In this document: piece by piece, positions 9,819 through 18,376 of the stretch
Layout: each line of letters opens with the position of its first letter
How positions within the stretch are numbered: the first letter of the stretch is position 1
DNA from: Pseudacidovorax sp. RU35E
GTDB taxonomy: Bacteria; Pseudomonadota; Gammaproteobacteria; Burkholderiales; Burkholderiaceae_C
NCBI RefSeq assembly: GCF_900156165.1
Contig: NZ_FTMY01000010.1
Location: forward strand, 62,001-126,000
DNA length: 64,000 bases
Direction: 5' to 3'
The notes under the pieces: generated by a model
Told to the model about the DNA's origin: nothing
The model's input: only the letters and a program-made list of their open reading frames with translations
Database searches by the model: none
Translations under genes and position numbers: made by a program

Positions 9819-10034
9819 CTCCGAGCTGTCGGCCGGCGTCCCGTCGCGGCAGGCCGCAGGCCGTCCGCCCCGGCGGTGCACCCACCCGTTCGCGCCGGAA
9901 TCCTGCGGCTCGCGCAGCCCTGGCGCCGTTCGTCGCAGGCCGGTGGCCGGCGGCGGCACCGGCCTGCACAGTCCACCCCATCGCAGCCCGTCCGGCGGCG
10001 GATTCCTCCCACCCACATCGATCAAGGAGTTCCC

Positions 10035-10571
10035 ATGCTCACCGATTCCATGCTCTTCCAGATCATTGCGCACACCCCCCGCTGGGTGTTCGCCCTCTTC
10101 GCGCTGCTGGCGTGGCGTGGCGCGCGGCAGCTGCTGACGCGCGAGGTCAGCCTCGTCGGCGTCACCGTGCTGCCTCTGGCCATGATCGGCTTCGCGCTCT
10201 ACGGCGTGGCCTCGGCTTTCGGGCAGTCGCAGGCCGGCCTGCTGGCGCTGGTGGCCTGGGCCGTCGCTGCCGCGGCCAGCGGCTTCTGGATGCAGGGCCG
10301 GCCGCTGTCGCCGCACACCCGCTACGACCCCGACCTGCGCGAGTTCCTGCTGCCCGGCAGCCCCTGGCCACTGGTGCGGATGATGGGCATCTTCCTGACC
10401 AAGTACGTGGTGGGCGTGACGCTGGTGCTGCATCCCGCCCTGGCGCACGACAGCGGCTTCGCCCTGGGCGTGAGCGCCCTGTACGGCCTGTTCAGCGGCA
10501 TCTTCGCCGGCGGCACGCTGCGGCTGTGGCGCCTGGCGATCGGCGCCGACCGCCGCGCCTCCCTTGCCTGA
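10035..10571 (+). CDS. Conserved four- to five-TM membrane protein (DUF6622-like)
   Basis: Protein of 178 residues, almost entirely hydrophobic: it opens MLFQIIAHTPRWVFALFALL and continues through several membrane segments (about residues 12-28, 42-62, 66-84, 115-132, 140-160) joined by short loops. This resembles the DUF6622 group of small bacterial membrane proteins with no known function. The start is fixed by AAGGAG 6 bp before the ATG. It is transcribed away from the efflux operon and precedes a second small membrane protein, so they may form a unit, but no function can be given. Confidence 0.75.
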   Translation: MLTDSMLFQIIAHTPRWVFALFALLAWRGARQLLTREVSLVGVTVLPLAMIGFALYGVASAFGQSQAGLLALVAWAVAAAASGFWMQGRPLSPHTRYDPDLREFLLPGSPWPLVRMMGIFLTKYVVGVTLVLHPALAHDSGFALGVSALYGLFSGIFAGGTLRLWRLAIGADRRASLA

Positions 10572-10644
10572 GCGGCTGCCGCCGCCCCGGTGAGCCTGGG
10601 GACCCGCCCATCCTTCTTCCTCGTTTCCCTTGCTGGAGATCTTC

Positions 10645-10935
10645 ATGCCCACAGATGCCTACGCCTCCATCGACGCCCTCGCCCGCCGTCGCGCCAAGGC
10701 CAAGCTCGGCTGGCTCAGCCATGCCGCCATCTATGCCATCGTCAATCTGGCCCTCATCGCGATGTCGGTGGCCCAGGGGCGCCACTGGGCGGTGTTTCCG
10801 CTGCTGGGCTGGGGCCTGGGCCTGTTCTTCCATGGCCTGGGCGTCTGGGTGTTCGCACCGGGCAATGCCTTGATGGAGCGCATGGTGCAGCGCGAACGGG
10901 AGCGCCTGTCCGCCGAAGGCCGCGCGGGCCGCTGA
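10645..10935 (+). CDS. 2TM-domain small membrane protein
   Basis: A 96-residue protein with a charged amphipathic N-terminus (IDALARRRAKAKLGWLSHAA), two membrane helices (about residues 24-42 and 48-68) and a basic C-terminal helix (MERMVQRERERLSAEG). This matches the 2TM domain family, found alone or attached to histidine kinases of the LytS type. An open frame begins at 10630, but GGAG seven bases before 10645 favours the second ATG. A LytS-type kinase does follow 1.8 kb downstream; whether the two interact is unknown. Confidence 0.75.
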   Translation: MPTDAYASIDALARRRAKAKLGWLSHAAIYAIVNLALIAMSVAQGRHWAVFPLLGWGLGLFFHGLGVWVFAPGNALMERMVQRERERLSAEGRAGR

Positions 10936-11010
10936 ACGGCTGCGCGCCCCGCCGCTCGCCCGCCGCTCGCCCGCCGCACGAACGCCCGCACTCAGGCAAG
11001 ATCGCGCCCC

Positions 11011-11685
11011 ATGATCACCGTCCACCACCTCGAAAACTCCCGGTCGCAGCGCGTTCTGTGGCTGCTGGAAGAACTCCAGCTGCCCTACGACGTCGTGCAG
11101 TACAAGCGGGACCCCGCCACCATGCTGGCGCCGCCCGAGCTCAAGCGGGTGCATCCGCTTGGCAAGGCACCCGTGGTCACGCTCGACGACGGCAGCGTGC
11201 TGGCCGAGTCGGGCGCCATCCTGGAGACGCTGGCCGAGCGCTATCCGGCCGCCGCCCTGCTGCCCGAGTCGGGCAGCCCCGAGGCCGCGCGATGCCGGTA
11301 TTGGCTGCACTATGGCGAAGGCTCGGCCATGCCGCCGCTGCTGCTGACGCTGGTCTTCAGCCGCATCAAGGGCGCCAGGATGCCCTTCTTCATCAAGCCC
11401 GTCGCCCGCGGCATCGCCGACAAGGCCATGGCCAGCTTCGTGCAGCCGCAACTGCGCCAGCACCTGGACTTCATGGAGTCCGAGTTGGCCCAGCGCGACT
11501 GGTTTGCCGGCCCGTATTTCAGCGTGGCCGACATCCAGATGAGCTTTCCGGTCGAGGCGGCCCGCGCCCGCGGCGGCCTGGACGCGAGCCGACCGAAGCT
11601 GATGGCCTGGCTCGAACGCATCCACGCGCGCCCGGCCTACCAGCGGGCGCTGGAGCGCGGCGGCCCCTACGCCCTCATGGACTGA
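11011..11685 (+). CDS. Glutathione S-transferase family protein
   Basis: Cytosolic GST-fold protein of 224 residues. The N-terminal thioredoxin-like domain starts MITVHHLENSRSQRVLWLLE, where the Ser/Arg region is the usual place of the glutathione-activating residue; VLAESGAILETLAERY near residue 65 binds the gamma-glutamyl part. The all-helical C-terminal domain (from about 85) includes FSVADIQMSFPVE. Substrate is unknown; such proteins detoxify electrophiles or act in peroxide defence. Single gene, 75 bp after the small membrane protein. Confidence 0.88.
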   Translation: MITVHHLENSRSQRVLWLLEELQLPYDVVQYKRDPATMLAPPELKRVHPLGKAPVVTLDDGSVLAESGAILETLAERYPAAALLPESGSPEAARCRYWLHYGEGSAMPPLLLTLVFSRIKGARMPFFIKPVARGIADKAMASFVQPQLRQHLDFMESELAQRDWFAGPYFSVADIQMSFPVEAARARGGLDASRPKLMAWLERIHARPAYQRALERGGPYALMD

Positions 11686-11740
11686 CCGGCCCCGGCAGCG
11701 CCAACCCATCCTTCCTCATACGTCCGGAGCACGCGCCGTC

Positions 11741-12709
11741 ATGCCCGTCCTGCTGCTGATCCTGAAGTTCGCCGTCGTGACGGTGCTGCTGGCCTCGCTG
11801 CTGGAGGCGCTGGTGCTGTCCTGGCGCCATGCCCGCGGCCGGGGGCCGGCCTATGACTGGAGGTCCGCCGGGCTGTCGGTGGTCGACTTCCTGGTGCGCG
11901 AGTACCCGCTGCGCTGGCTGCTGCCGCTGGCCTTCTGGGTGGGCTGGATGGACTGGCTCTACGCGCACCGGCTGTTCACCCTGCCGCTGGACCACTGGAC
12001 GGGCTGGGTGGCGGCCTTCCTGCTGCAGGAGTTCTGCTACTACTGGTACCACCGCGCGGCGCATCGGGTGCGCTGGTTCTGGTGCACGCATTCCATCCAC
12101 CACTCGCCCAACGACCTCAACCTGTCGGCTGCCTACCGCTTCGGCTGGACGGGCAAGCTCACCGGCGTGCTGGCCTTCTTCCTGCTCGCACCCTTGCTGG
12201 GTGCGCCGCCGCGGCTGATCCTGCTGCTGTTCACGCTCAACCTGCTCTACCAGTTCTGGATCCACGCGACATGGATTCCGCGGCTGGGTCCGCTGGAATG
12301 GGTGCTCAACACGCCCTCGGCGCACCGCGTGCACCACGCGTCGAACCTGGAGTACCTGGACGGCAACTATGGCGGCGTGCTGATCGTGTTCGACCGTCTC
12401 TTCGGCACCTACATCGCCGAGCGCGAGGACGTGAAACCGCGTTACGGTCTGGTCAAGCCGCAGACGTCGTACAACCTGCTGGCCATCGAGTTCGACGGCT
12501 GGCGCGCACTGTGGCGCGACCTGCGGGGCGCGACGTCGGTGGGCGAGGCGCTGGGCTATCTCTGGCGGCCACCGGGCTGGCACCCAGGCGGCGGGGAGAC
12601 GACCGAGGAACTGCGTCGCCGTGCGCAATTGGCGGCGCCGGCTGCGGCGCCAGGACCGCTGGGTATGAAGACGGACGTGGCGATCACGCCGCCGCTGTCG
12701 ACGCCATGA
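11741..12709 (+). CDS. Sterol desaturase / fatty acid hydroxylase family protein
   Basis: Integral-membrane di-iron oxygenase of 322 residues. Histidine boxes are visible in order: YWYHRAAHRVRWFW (about residue 103), HSIHHS (about 119) and HRVHH (about 199), the eight-His pattern that binds the two irons. Four hydrophobic segments surround them. The family hydroxylates or desaturates lipid chains or sterol-like substrates in the membrane; the substrate here cannot be told. Its stop overlaps the ATG of the sensor kinase gene (ATGA at 12706), so it is translationally coupled to the two-component system. Confidence 0.87.
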   Translation: MPVLLLILKFAVVTVLLASLLEALVLSWRHARGRGPAYDWRSAGLSVVDFLVREYPLRWLLPLAFWVGWMDWLYAHRLFTLPLDHWTGWVAAFLLQEFCYYWYHRAAHRVRWFWCTHSIHHSPNDLNLSAAYRFGWTGKLTGVLAFFLLAPLLGAPPRLILLLFTLNLLYQFWIHATWIPRLGPLEWVLNTPSAHRVHHASNLEYLDGNYGGVLIVFDRLFGTYIAEREDVKPRYGLVKPQTSYNLLAIEFDGWRALWRDLRGATSVGEALGYLWRPPGWHPGGGETTEELRRRAQLAAPAAAPGPLGMKTDVAITPPLSTP

Positions 12710-13884
12710 GCGCCCCGGCGGACACAACGTCCACGCGGACGCCGGCGGGCACGGGGTCCTCCTCGATGACCAGCGTGCTGCGCAGCCTGCTGCGCCACTA
12801 TCTGCACGTGCTGGCGCTGTGCTGCGTGGTGTCGGTGTTCACCACGCTGATGTGGCCGACGCGCAGCTACCTGGTCCAACTCGGCTATGCCACCTGCATC
12901 GGCACCCTCTGCTGGATCACCATGGAGGCCGGACGCTACCTGGTCGATCCGCGCAACTGCCATGGCAATCCCGAGGGCGGGCGTGGCTGGCCCAAGGGCT
13001 GGCGCGGGCTGGTTCTCACCGTGATCGGCATCCTGGTGGGCTTCTACGTGGGTGACGAGGCCGCCTACTGGCTGATCGGCCCCGGCGACAGCGATGCCGG
13101 GCCCGCCAACAAGAACATCATCGGTCTCTACATCACCGTCGCCGCTGGCGCCATCGGCTCCTTCTACTTTCATGCCAAAGGCAGGTCCGCCGCCATGGCC
13201 GCCGAAATCGCCGCAACCGCGCGCGACGCCACCGAGGCCCGCCTGAAGCTGCTGGAGACCCAGCTCGAGCCGCACATGCTGTTCAATACGCTCGCCAACC
13301 TGCGCGTGCTGATCGCCACCGACCCCGAGCGCGCCGTGGCCATGCTGGACCGGCTCAACGACTACCTGCGCGCCACGCTGGGCGGCTCGCGCAGCACGCT
13401 GCATCCGCTGTCGCAGGAGTTCGAGCGGCTGGCCGACTACCTGGCCCTGATGGCCGTGCGCATGGGGCCACGCCTGCGCTGCGCCCTTGACCTGCCGCCG
13501 GAACTGCGCGCGGTGCCCGTGCCGCCGCTGCTGCTGCAGCCCCTGGTCGAGAACGCCATCCGCCACGGACTGGAGCCGCAGGTCGAAGGCGGCGAGATCC
13601 GCGTGCTGGCCCGGCGGGAGGGCGGCGATCTCGTCATCGATGTCATCGACACCGGCGCGGGCCTGGACGCGGGCCCGGTCAGCACCCTCGAAGAGCAAGA
13701 GCCGCGGCGGCCAGTCCACACGTCGCCCGGCAGCGACTCCTCGACCCAGGGCGGGTTTGGCCTCACCCAGGTACGCGAGCGGCTACGAACCCTCTACGGC
13801 GAGGACGGCACGCTCGCGTTATCCAGCCCGTCCGGGGGAGGCACCTGCGCCACCGTCACCCTGCCCTTTTCCGCTGCTGCCTGA
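12706..13884 (+). CDS. LytS/YehU-type sensor histidine kinase
   Basis: Membrane sensor kinase of 392 residues: four predicted membrane helices (about residues 28-48, 58-75, 105-125, 143-162), a His_kinase domain with LEPHMLFNTLANLR (His190 is the likely phosphoacceptor), and a GHKL ATPase domain with PLVENAIRHGLEP (N box) and GGFGLTQVRERL (G box). No large periplasmic sensor is present, so the signal is probably sensed in or at the membrane. An alternative start at 12766 would remove the leading Thr/Ser-rich 20 residues. It overlaps the desaturase-family gene and is followed 13 bp later by its response regulator. Confidence 0.9.
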   Translation: MSAPADTTSTRTPAGTGSSSMTSVLRSLLRHYLHVLALCCVVSVFTTLMWPTRSYLVQLGYATCIGTLCWITMEAGRYLVDPRNCHGNPEGGRGWPKGWRGLVLTVIGILVGFYVGDEAAYWLIGPGDSDAGPANKNIIGLYITVAAGAIGSFYFHAKGRSAAMAAEIAATARDATEARLKLLETQLEPHMLFNTLANLRVLIATDPERAVAMLDRLNDYLRATLGGSRSTLHPLSQEFERLADYLALMAVRMGPRLRCALDLPPELRAVPVPPLLLQPLVENAIRHGLEPQVEGGEIRVLARREGGDLVIDVIDTGAGLDAGPVSTLEEQEPRRPVHTSPGSDSSTQGGFGLTQVRERLRTLYGEDGTLALSSPSGGGTCATVTLPFSAAA

Positions 13885-13897
13885 AACGCGCCCGCCC

Positions 13898-14695
13898 ATG
13901 CCCACCGCCTTGATCGCCGAAGACGAACCCCTGCTCGCCCAGTCCCTGCAGGCCGAACTGGCCCGCGCCTGGCCGGCGCTGCAGACCGTGGCTCTGGTTG
14001 GCGACGGCATGAGCGCCGTGCGCGATGCGCTGCGGCTGCGGCCCGACGTGCTGTTCATGGACATCCGCATGCCCGGCCAGGACGGCCTGGCCGCCGCCGA
14101 GGAGATCGCCGAGCGCTGGCCTGCGGAGGAAGCAGCGATGCCGCAACTGGTGTTCGTCACCGCCTACAACGAATACGCCGCGCGCGCCTTCGAGGCCCAG
14201 GCGCTCGACTACCTGATGAAGCCGGTACAGCCGCAGCGCCTGGCGCGGACGGTCGCCCGGCTGCAGGAGCGGCTCGCTGCGCCTGCGGCGATGCCGCAGC
14301 AGGCGCTGGCGCAATGGCGCGACCTGCTGGGCGCGGCGTCGTCGCCTCGGGGCGAGGCGGCGCCACTCAAATTCATTGCCGCCAGCAATGCCGGCGGCAC
14401 CACCGTGCGCATGGTGCCGGTGGACGACGTGCTGTACTTCGAAGCCGCCGACAAATACGTGCGGGTGCTGACGGCGGACGCCGAACACCTGATCCGCACG
14501 CCGCTCAGGCAGTTGCTGCCGCAGCTCGATCCGCAGCGCTTCTGGCAGATCCACCGCGCGGTGGTGGTGCGGGCCGATGCGGTGGATGCCGTCCACCGCG
14601 ACGATGCCGGCCGCATGCAGCTGACGCTGCGTGGCCGTCCCGATGAGCCCCTGCCGGTGAGCCGGCTCTACGCGCCGCTGTTCCGGGCGATGTAG
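13898..14695 (+). CDS. LytTR-family response regulator
   Basis: Cognate regulator of the preceding kinase, 265 residues. The receiver domain (1-120) has the acidic pair E8/D9, phosphoacceptor Asp55 (VLFMDIRMPG), and the Thr and Lys of the switch (FVTAYNEYAARAF, YLMKPVQ). The C-terminal LytTR DNA-binding domain (about 165-262) contains VDDVLYFEAADKYVRV and FWQIHRAVVVRADAV. Targets of LytTR regulators are usually adjacent genes and bind as direct repeats; none could be picked out with confidence. Confidence 0.92.
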   Translation: MPTALIAEDEPLLAQSLQAELARAWPALQTVALVGDGMSAVRDALRLRPDVLFMDIRMPGQDGLAAAEEIAERWPAEEAAMPQLVFVTAYNEYAARAFEAQALDYLMKPVQPQRLARTVARLQERLAAPAAMPQQALAQWRDLLGAASSPRGEAAPLKFIAASNAGGTTVRMVPVDDVLYFEAADKYVRVLTADAEHLIRTPLRQLLPQLDPQRFWQIHRAVVVRADAVDAVHRDDAGRMQLTLRGRPDEPLPVSRLYAPLFRAM

Positions 14696-14726
14696 CGGCC
14701 ACCTCCAACGGCGGGAACCGCCCACG

Positions 14727-14761
14727 AAAAAGCCGCCTGCCGGCGAGCGGCGGGGCGGCTT
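14727..14761 (-). terminator. Rho-independent terminator of the Tyr/Pro-rich protein gene
   Basis: An inverted repeat with arms AAGCCGCC (14730-14737) and GGCGGCTT (14754-14761) encloses a G/C-rich loop. On the minus strand it is followed by TTTTT (14731-14727), the arrangement of an intrinsic terminator for the gene ending at 14802. It may also stop read-through from the convergent lytT-type gene. Confidence 0.7.
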
Positions 14762-14801
14762 GGTTTCGACGGCGGATCAGCCCCATGGGCCGACCGCTGT
14801 T

Positions 14802-15125
14802 TCAGCGCCAGTGGTGATGGTGGCGGTAGTAGGGCGGCGGGCCGTAGTAGACCGGCGCCGGCTCGTACACCACCTGCGGGGCCGGACGGTAGTACACCGG
14901 CGGCGGCGGGCGGTAGTAAACGGGCGCCGGCGGCGCCACGTAATAGGCAGGCGGCGGGCCGTAATACGCCGGCGGGGGTGCTGCCACGCCCACCGCCACG
15001 CCTGGCACCGACACGCCGACCGACCAGCTCACCTGCGCGCTGGCCGACGATGCGGCGAACAGGGCGCCCGCTGCAACGGCAGCGGCCGCAGCCCACTTGA
15101 AGAAGCCCGTGCGAGAGACATTCAT
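14802..15125 (-). CDS. Secreted Pro/Tyr-rich repeat protein with C-terminal His tract
   Basis: A 107-residue protein with a clear Sec signal peptide (FFKWAAAAAVAAGALFAASSASA, cleavage after ASA near residue 30). After a short Val/Gly stretch it becomes a string of PPPAYYGPP / PPAPVYYRPP units and ends YYRHHHHWR. Similar YXQ/PY-rich exported proteins are common in Burkholderiales and have no assigned role; the Tyr and His content suggests cell-envelope association or metal binding, which is inference. AGGAGA precedes the ATG at 15125. It is monocistronic with its own terminator. Confidence 0.75.
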   Translation of the reverse strand: MNVSRTGFFKWAAAAAVAAGALFAASSASAQVSWSVGVSVPGVAVGVAAPPPAYYGPPPAYYVAPPAPVYYRPPPPVYYRPAPQVVYEPAPVYYGPPPYYRHHHHWR

Positions 15126-15327
15126 CTCGATCTCCTGGAAAAACTGGGGAAGGACGCAGTTCACGAAAACTGCCGTCCACCTGACAGATAGAACGCCGCG
15201 CCCCCCGGAAAGGTTCACCCGCGAACGTGACGTTGGTTGCCAGACGTAACCCTTACGGCGTTGCGGGCAGCACTTGCGCTGCAGCGCGGCGAAACCATCG
15301 ACCCGCGCCGACCCATAAAATTCCCCG

Positions 15328-17217
15328 ATGACTTCTCCCACTGCCCCGCACGGCGACAACAAGAACAACGGCGGCAAGCAGGCTGCCGCGCACGCGGCCC
15401 CGGCCGCCCCGAGCAACTTCCTGCGCCACGTCATCGAAGCCGACCTGGAACAGGGTACCTATGCCTCGCGCCGCTGGGGCGGCGGCCCGGGCGACGGCCC
15501 CTTCCATCAGGCCGGCATGCCCGATCCGGCGAAGATCCGCACCCGCTTTCCCCCCGAGCCCAACGGTTACCTGCACATCGGCCATGCCAAGAGCATCTGG
15601 CTGAACTTCGAGCTGGCCAAGGAATACGGCGGCGTGTGCCACCTGCGCTTCGACGACACCAATCCCGAGAAGGAAGAGCAGGAGTACGTCGACTCCATCC
15701 GCGAAGCGATCCGCTGGATGGGCTACTCCACCGCCCTGGCCGACGTGCCCGCGCAGCCCGGCGTCGCACAGGACCATATCTACTACGCCAGCAACTACTT
15801 CGACTTCATGTACCGCGCGGCCGAGTACCTGGTGACGGCCGGCCATGCCTACGTGGACGAGCAGACGCCCGAGCAGATGCGCGCCAACCGCGGCGACTTC
15901 GGCGCCCCCGGCACCGACAGCCCCTTCCGCAGCCGCGCACCGGAAGAGAACCTGGCCCGCCTGCGCCAGATGAAGAACGGGGAGCTGGCCGACGGCGCCG
16001 CCGTGCTGCGCGCCAAGATCGACATGGCGAGCCCCAACATCAACCTGCGCGACCCCACGCTCTACCGCATCCGCCGCGCCACACACCACAACACCGGCGA
16101 CCAGTGGTGCATCTACCCGATGTACACCTTCGCGCACCCCATCGAGGACGCGCTGGAGCAGATCACCCACAGCATCTGCACGCTGGAGTTCGAGGACCAG
16201 CGACCCTTCTACGACTGGCTGATGGTCCGGCTGATCGAAGGTGGCCTGCTGACCGCCCCGCCGCCGCGGCAGTACGAATTCGCGCGCCTCAACGTCACCC
16301 ACGTCATCACCAGCAAGCGCAAGCTGCGCCAGCTGGTCGAGGAAGGCCATGTGGACGGCTGGGACGACCCGCGCATGCCCACCCTGGCCGGCCTGCGCCG
16401 CCGCGGCTACACGCCCGAGGCGCTCCAGCTCTTCTGCGAGCGCAGCGGCACCACCAAGTCCGGCGGCGCCTGGACCGAGTACGCCGCCCTCGAAGCCGCG
16501 CTGCGCGATGCGCTGGATCCGGTCGCGCCGCGGGCCATGGCAGTGCTGGACCCGCTGGCCCTGGAGATCACGAACTGGGACGCCACCATGGGCGCCGGTC
16601 ACCTGGAGCCCTGCCACGCCCCGGTGAACCCGCACGACGAAACCGCCGGGCAGCGCCACTTCACCTTCGGCAAGACGCTGTGGATCGAACGCGAGGACTT
16701 CCAGGCCGTGCCCGAGAAGGGCTACCGCCGCCTCTACCCGCCGCACACCAACGCCAGCCAGCAGGCCATCGACGGCAACAAGGTGCGCCTGAAGTACGGC
16801 TACGTCGTGCAATGCACGGGCTTCGAGCAGGACGCCGACGGCAAGGTCACCAAGGTGCTGGCCGAGGTGCTGCCCGACACCAAGAGCGGCACGCCCGGCG
16901 CCGACAGCGTGAAGGTCAAGGGCGTGATCGGCTGGGTGGGCGCCCATGACGCCGTGCCCACCGAGATCCGTCTGTATGAGCGCCTGTTCAAGACCGAGCA
17001 GCCCGGCAGCGCCGACAACATCGCCGACGAGCTGAACGACGCCAGCCTGAGCACCGTCCAGGGCTACGTGGAGGCCGGCCTGGCCAGCGCCGCGGCGGAG
17101 ACGAACTACCAGTTCGAGCGCCTGGGCTACTTCGTGGTCGACGCCAAGGCCTCGGCCGAGGGGCGGCTGGTGTTCAACCGCACGAGCGGGTTGAAGGACA
17201 GCTGGGGGAAAAATTGA
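15328..17217 (+). CDS. glnS: Glutaminyl-tRNA synthetase
   Basis: Charges tRNA-Gln with glutamine. A class I synthetase of 629 residues with the HIGH signature at 83-86 (GYLHIGHAKS), the KMSKS-equivalent VITSKRKL near residue 330, and the typical DDPRMPTLAGLRRRGYTPEAL segment. The C-terminal anticodon-binding beta-barrels follow. It is about 75 residues longer than E. coli GlnRS, with an extra polar N-terminus of about 45 residues (NKNNGGKQ, Ala-rich) that is common in betaproteobacteria. Stand-alone housekeeping gene. Confidence 0.97.
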   Translation: MTSPTAPHGDNKNNGGKQAAAHAAPAAPSNFLRHVIEADLEQGTYASRRWGGGPGDGPFHQAGMPDPAKIRTRFPPEPNGYLHIGHAKSIWLNFELAKEYGGVCHLRFDDTNPEKEEQEYVDSIREAIRWMGYSTALADVPAQPGVAQDHIYYASNYFDFMYRAAEYLVTAGHAYVDEQTPEQMRANRGDFGAPGTDSPFRSRAPEENLARLRQMKNGELADGAAVLRAKIDMASPNINLRDPTLYRIRRATHHNTGDQWCIYPMYTFAHPIEDALEQITHSICTLEFEDQRPFYDWLMVRLIEGGLLTAPPPRQYEFARLNVTHVITSKRKLRQLVEEGHVDGWDDPRMPTLAGLRRRGYTPEALQLFCERSGTTKSGGAWTEYAALEAALRDALDPVAPRAMAVLDPLALEITNWDATMGAGHLEPCHAPVNPHDETAGQRHFTFGKTLWIEREDFQAVPEKGYRRLYPPHTNASQQAIDGNKVRLKYGYVVQCTGFEQDADGKVTKVLAEVLPDTKSGTPGADSVKVKGVIGWVGAHDAVPTEIRLYERLFKTEQPGSADNIADELNDASLSTVQGYVEAGLASAAAETNYQFERLGYFVVDAKASAEGRLVFNRTSGLKDSWGKN

Positions 17218-17281
17218 AGGCGGAGCCCCCGCTGCCACTGATCGTTACTGACATCCTGGGCCGCGCGATTCGATCATCAAT

Positions 17282-17313
17282 CCCATATTGGGTATGATCA
17301 AACCCATTATGGG
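17282..17313 (+). promoter_or_regulatory. Twin palindromic operator and -10 box over the start of the MNT gene
   Basis: Two related near-palindromes, CCCATATTGGG (17282-17292) and CCCATTATGGG (17303-17313), are centred 21 bp apart, two helical turns. Between them lies TATGAT (17293-17298), a good -10 box; a weak -35 (TTCGAT, 17269-17274) sits 18 bp upstream. The second palindrome contains the ATG at 17309, so transcription from this -10 would give an mRNA with almost no leader. The product has an N-terminal winged helix, so autorepression here is a reasonable inference. Confidence 0.6.
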
Positions 17314-17929
17314 CATTCCGCACACGACCGTGCCGCCTGCCAGCGTCAGCTTGGCCGACGCCCTGTTTCCCAAGGTCCGCCAACGTGTGCTCGCCGTCCT
17401 GTTCGGGAATCCGGCACGCAGCTTCTACGCCAACGAGGTGATCTCGCTGGCCGGATCGGGCAGCGGCGCAGTGCAGCGCGAACTGGCGGACCTGTCGCAA
17501 GCGGGCCTGTTGACGGTGACGCGTCAGGGCAACCAGAAGCACTACCAGGCCAATGCCGATTCGCCCGTGTTTGCCGAGTTGCGCGGTCTGGTGCTCAAGA
17601 CTTCGGGTTTGGTCGAGGTCCTGCGCACCGCATTGCTGCCGCTCGCGTCCCAAATTCGGGCAGCTTTCGTGTTCGGCTCCGTGGCCAACCAGCAGGACAC
17701 GACTCACAGCGACATCGACGTGTTGGTGGTGAGCGCGAGCCTCGGGTATGGGGAGTTGTTCGGCGCGTTGGAAAGCGCCACGGCCACGCTCGGCCGCACC
17801 GTGAACCCCACGCTCTACACACCCGGTGATCTTGCGCGGCGGCGCGCGCAGGACAACGCCTTCGTGACCCGCGTACTCGGTCAGCCCAAGCTCTGGCTGA
17901 TCGGCAGCGACGAGGCGCTCGATGGCTGA
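17309..17929 (+). CDS. Winged-helix MNT-type nucleotidyltransferase (antitoxin-like)
   Basis: Protein of 206 residues. Residues 18-85 form an ArsR-like winged helix (VISLAGSGSGAVQRELADL is the recognition part). Residues 115-170 are a minimal nucleotidyltransferase with a perfect GS-x10-DxD motif (GS at 123-124, DID at 135-137). MNT proteins paired with HEPN proteins act as antitoxins that AMPylate the toxin. Its stop overlaps the downstream HEPN gene by 8 bp. The frame is open to an ATG at 17288, but that codon lies upstream of the -10 box, so 17309 is chosen. Alternative role: a DNA-binding regulator with a vestigial transferase. Confidence 0.8.
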   Translation: MGIPHTTVPPASVSLADALFPKVRQRVLAVLFGNPARSFYANEVISLAGSGSGAVQRELADLSQAGLLTVTRQGNQKHYQANADSPVFAELRGLVLKTSGLVEVLRTALLPLASQIRAAFVFGSVANQQDTTHSDIDVLVVSASLGYGELFGALESATATLGRTVNPTLYTPGDLARRRAQDNAFVTRVLGQPKLWLIGSDEALDG

Positions 17930-18329
17930 CCCGCTCGACAACCTCGCCGGGCCGGGCAAGGCGCTGCGTGCAGAAGCGCCAGACGCAGCGGAAACCGCCG
18001 GTTTGCTGCGCAGCGGAATGGCCCGGCTGAAGGACGCGGGCAACACGGCGCTGTCGATCGAGAGCCGCTTCGATCTGGCCTACAACGCGGCACATGCCTT
18101 GTGTCTCGCAGCGCTGCGCCGCAAGGGGTATCGCGCAAGCCATCGCTACATCGTGTTCCAGGTGCTGCCGCACACGCTCGGCTTGGGTCCCGAGGTTTGG
18201 CGCGTGCTCGACAAGTGCCACAACACCCGCAACCTTGGCGAATACGAGGGACTGCTCGACGTCGATGCAAATTTGGTCGAGGCCCTGGTGCAGGCGACCC
18301 GCGCAGTGGCAGACGCGCTGGGTGAATGA
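17922..18329 (+). CDS. HEPN-domain protein (toxin-like partner of MNT)
   Basis: An all-helical 135-residue protein overlapping the MNT gene by 8 bp, the classic HEPN/MNT arrangement. SRFDLAYNAAHALCLAALRRKGYR (in part) is the recognisable HEPN core. The nuclease motif R-x4-6-H is not perfectly standard: R94-x5-H100 is followed by NTRNLGEYEG, and Tyr108 could be the modified residue. HEPN proteins are usually RNases blocked by the partner; activity here is inference. No mobile-element remains surround the pair, which lies between glnS and a DNA-repair-like gene. Confidence 0.72.
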   Translation: MADPLDNLAGPGKALRAEAPDAAETAGLLRSGMARLKDAGNTALSIESRFDLAYNAAHALCLAALRRKGYRASHRYIVFQVLPHTLGLGPEVWRVLDKCHNTRNLGEYEGLLDVDANLVEALVQATRAVADALGE

Positions 18330-18376
18330 ACCCACTGCGGCATGGAACACGCCTTCGTCCGATTCACGTCGAACCC

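Noticed and set aside
12082..12705. Upstream extension of the LytS-type kinase frame
   Set aside because: The extension overlaps the desaturase-family gene in another frame and lacks conserved content; the ATG at 12706 gives the expected N-terminus.
14860..14990. Tandem repeats in the Tyr/Pro-rich gene as a CRISPR-like or minisatellite array
   Set aside because: The repeats follow the codon frame (PPxYY units) and vary in length; they are protein repeats, not spacer-separated DNA repeats.
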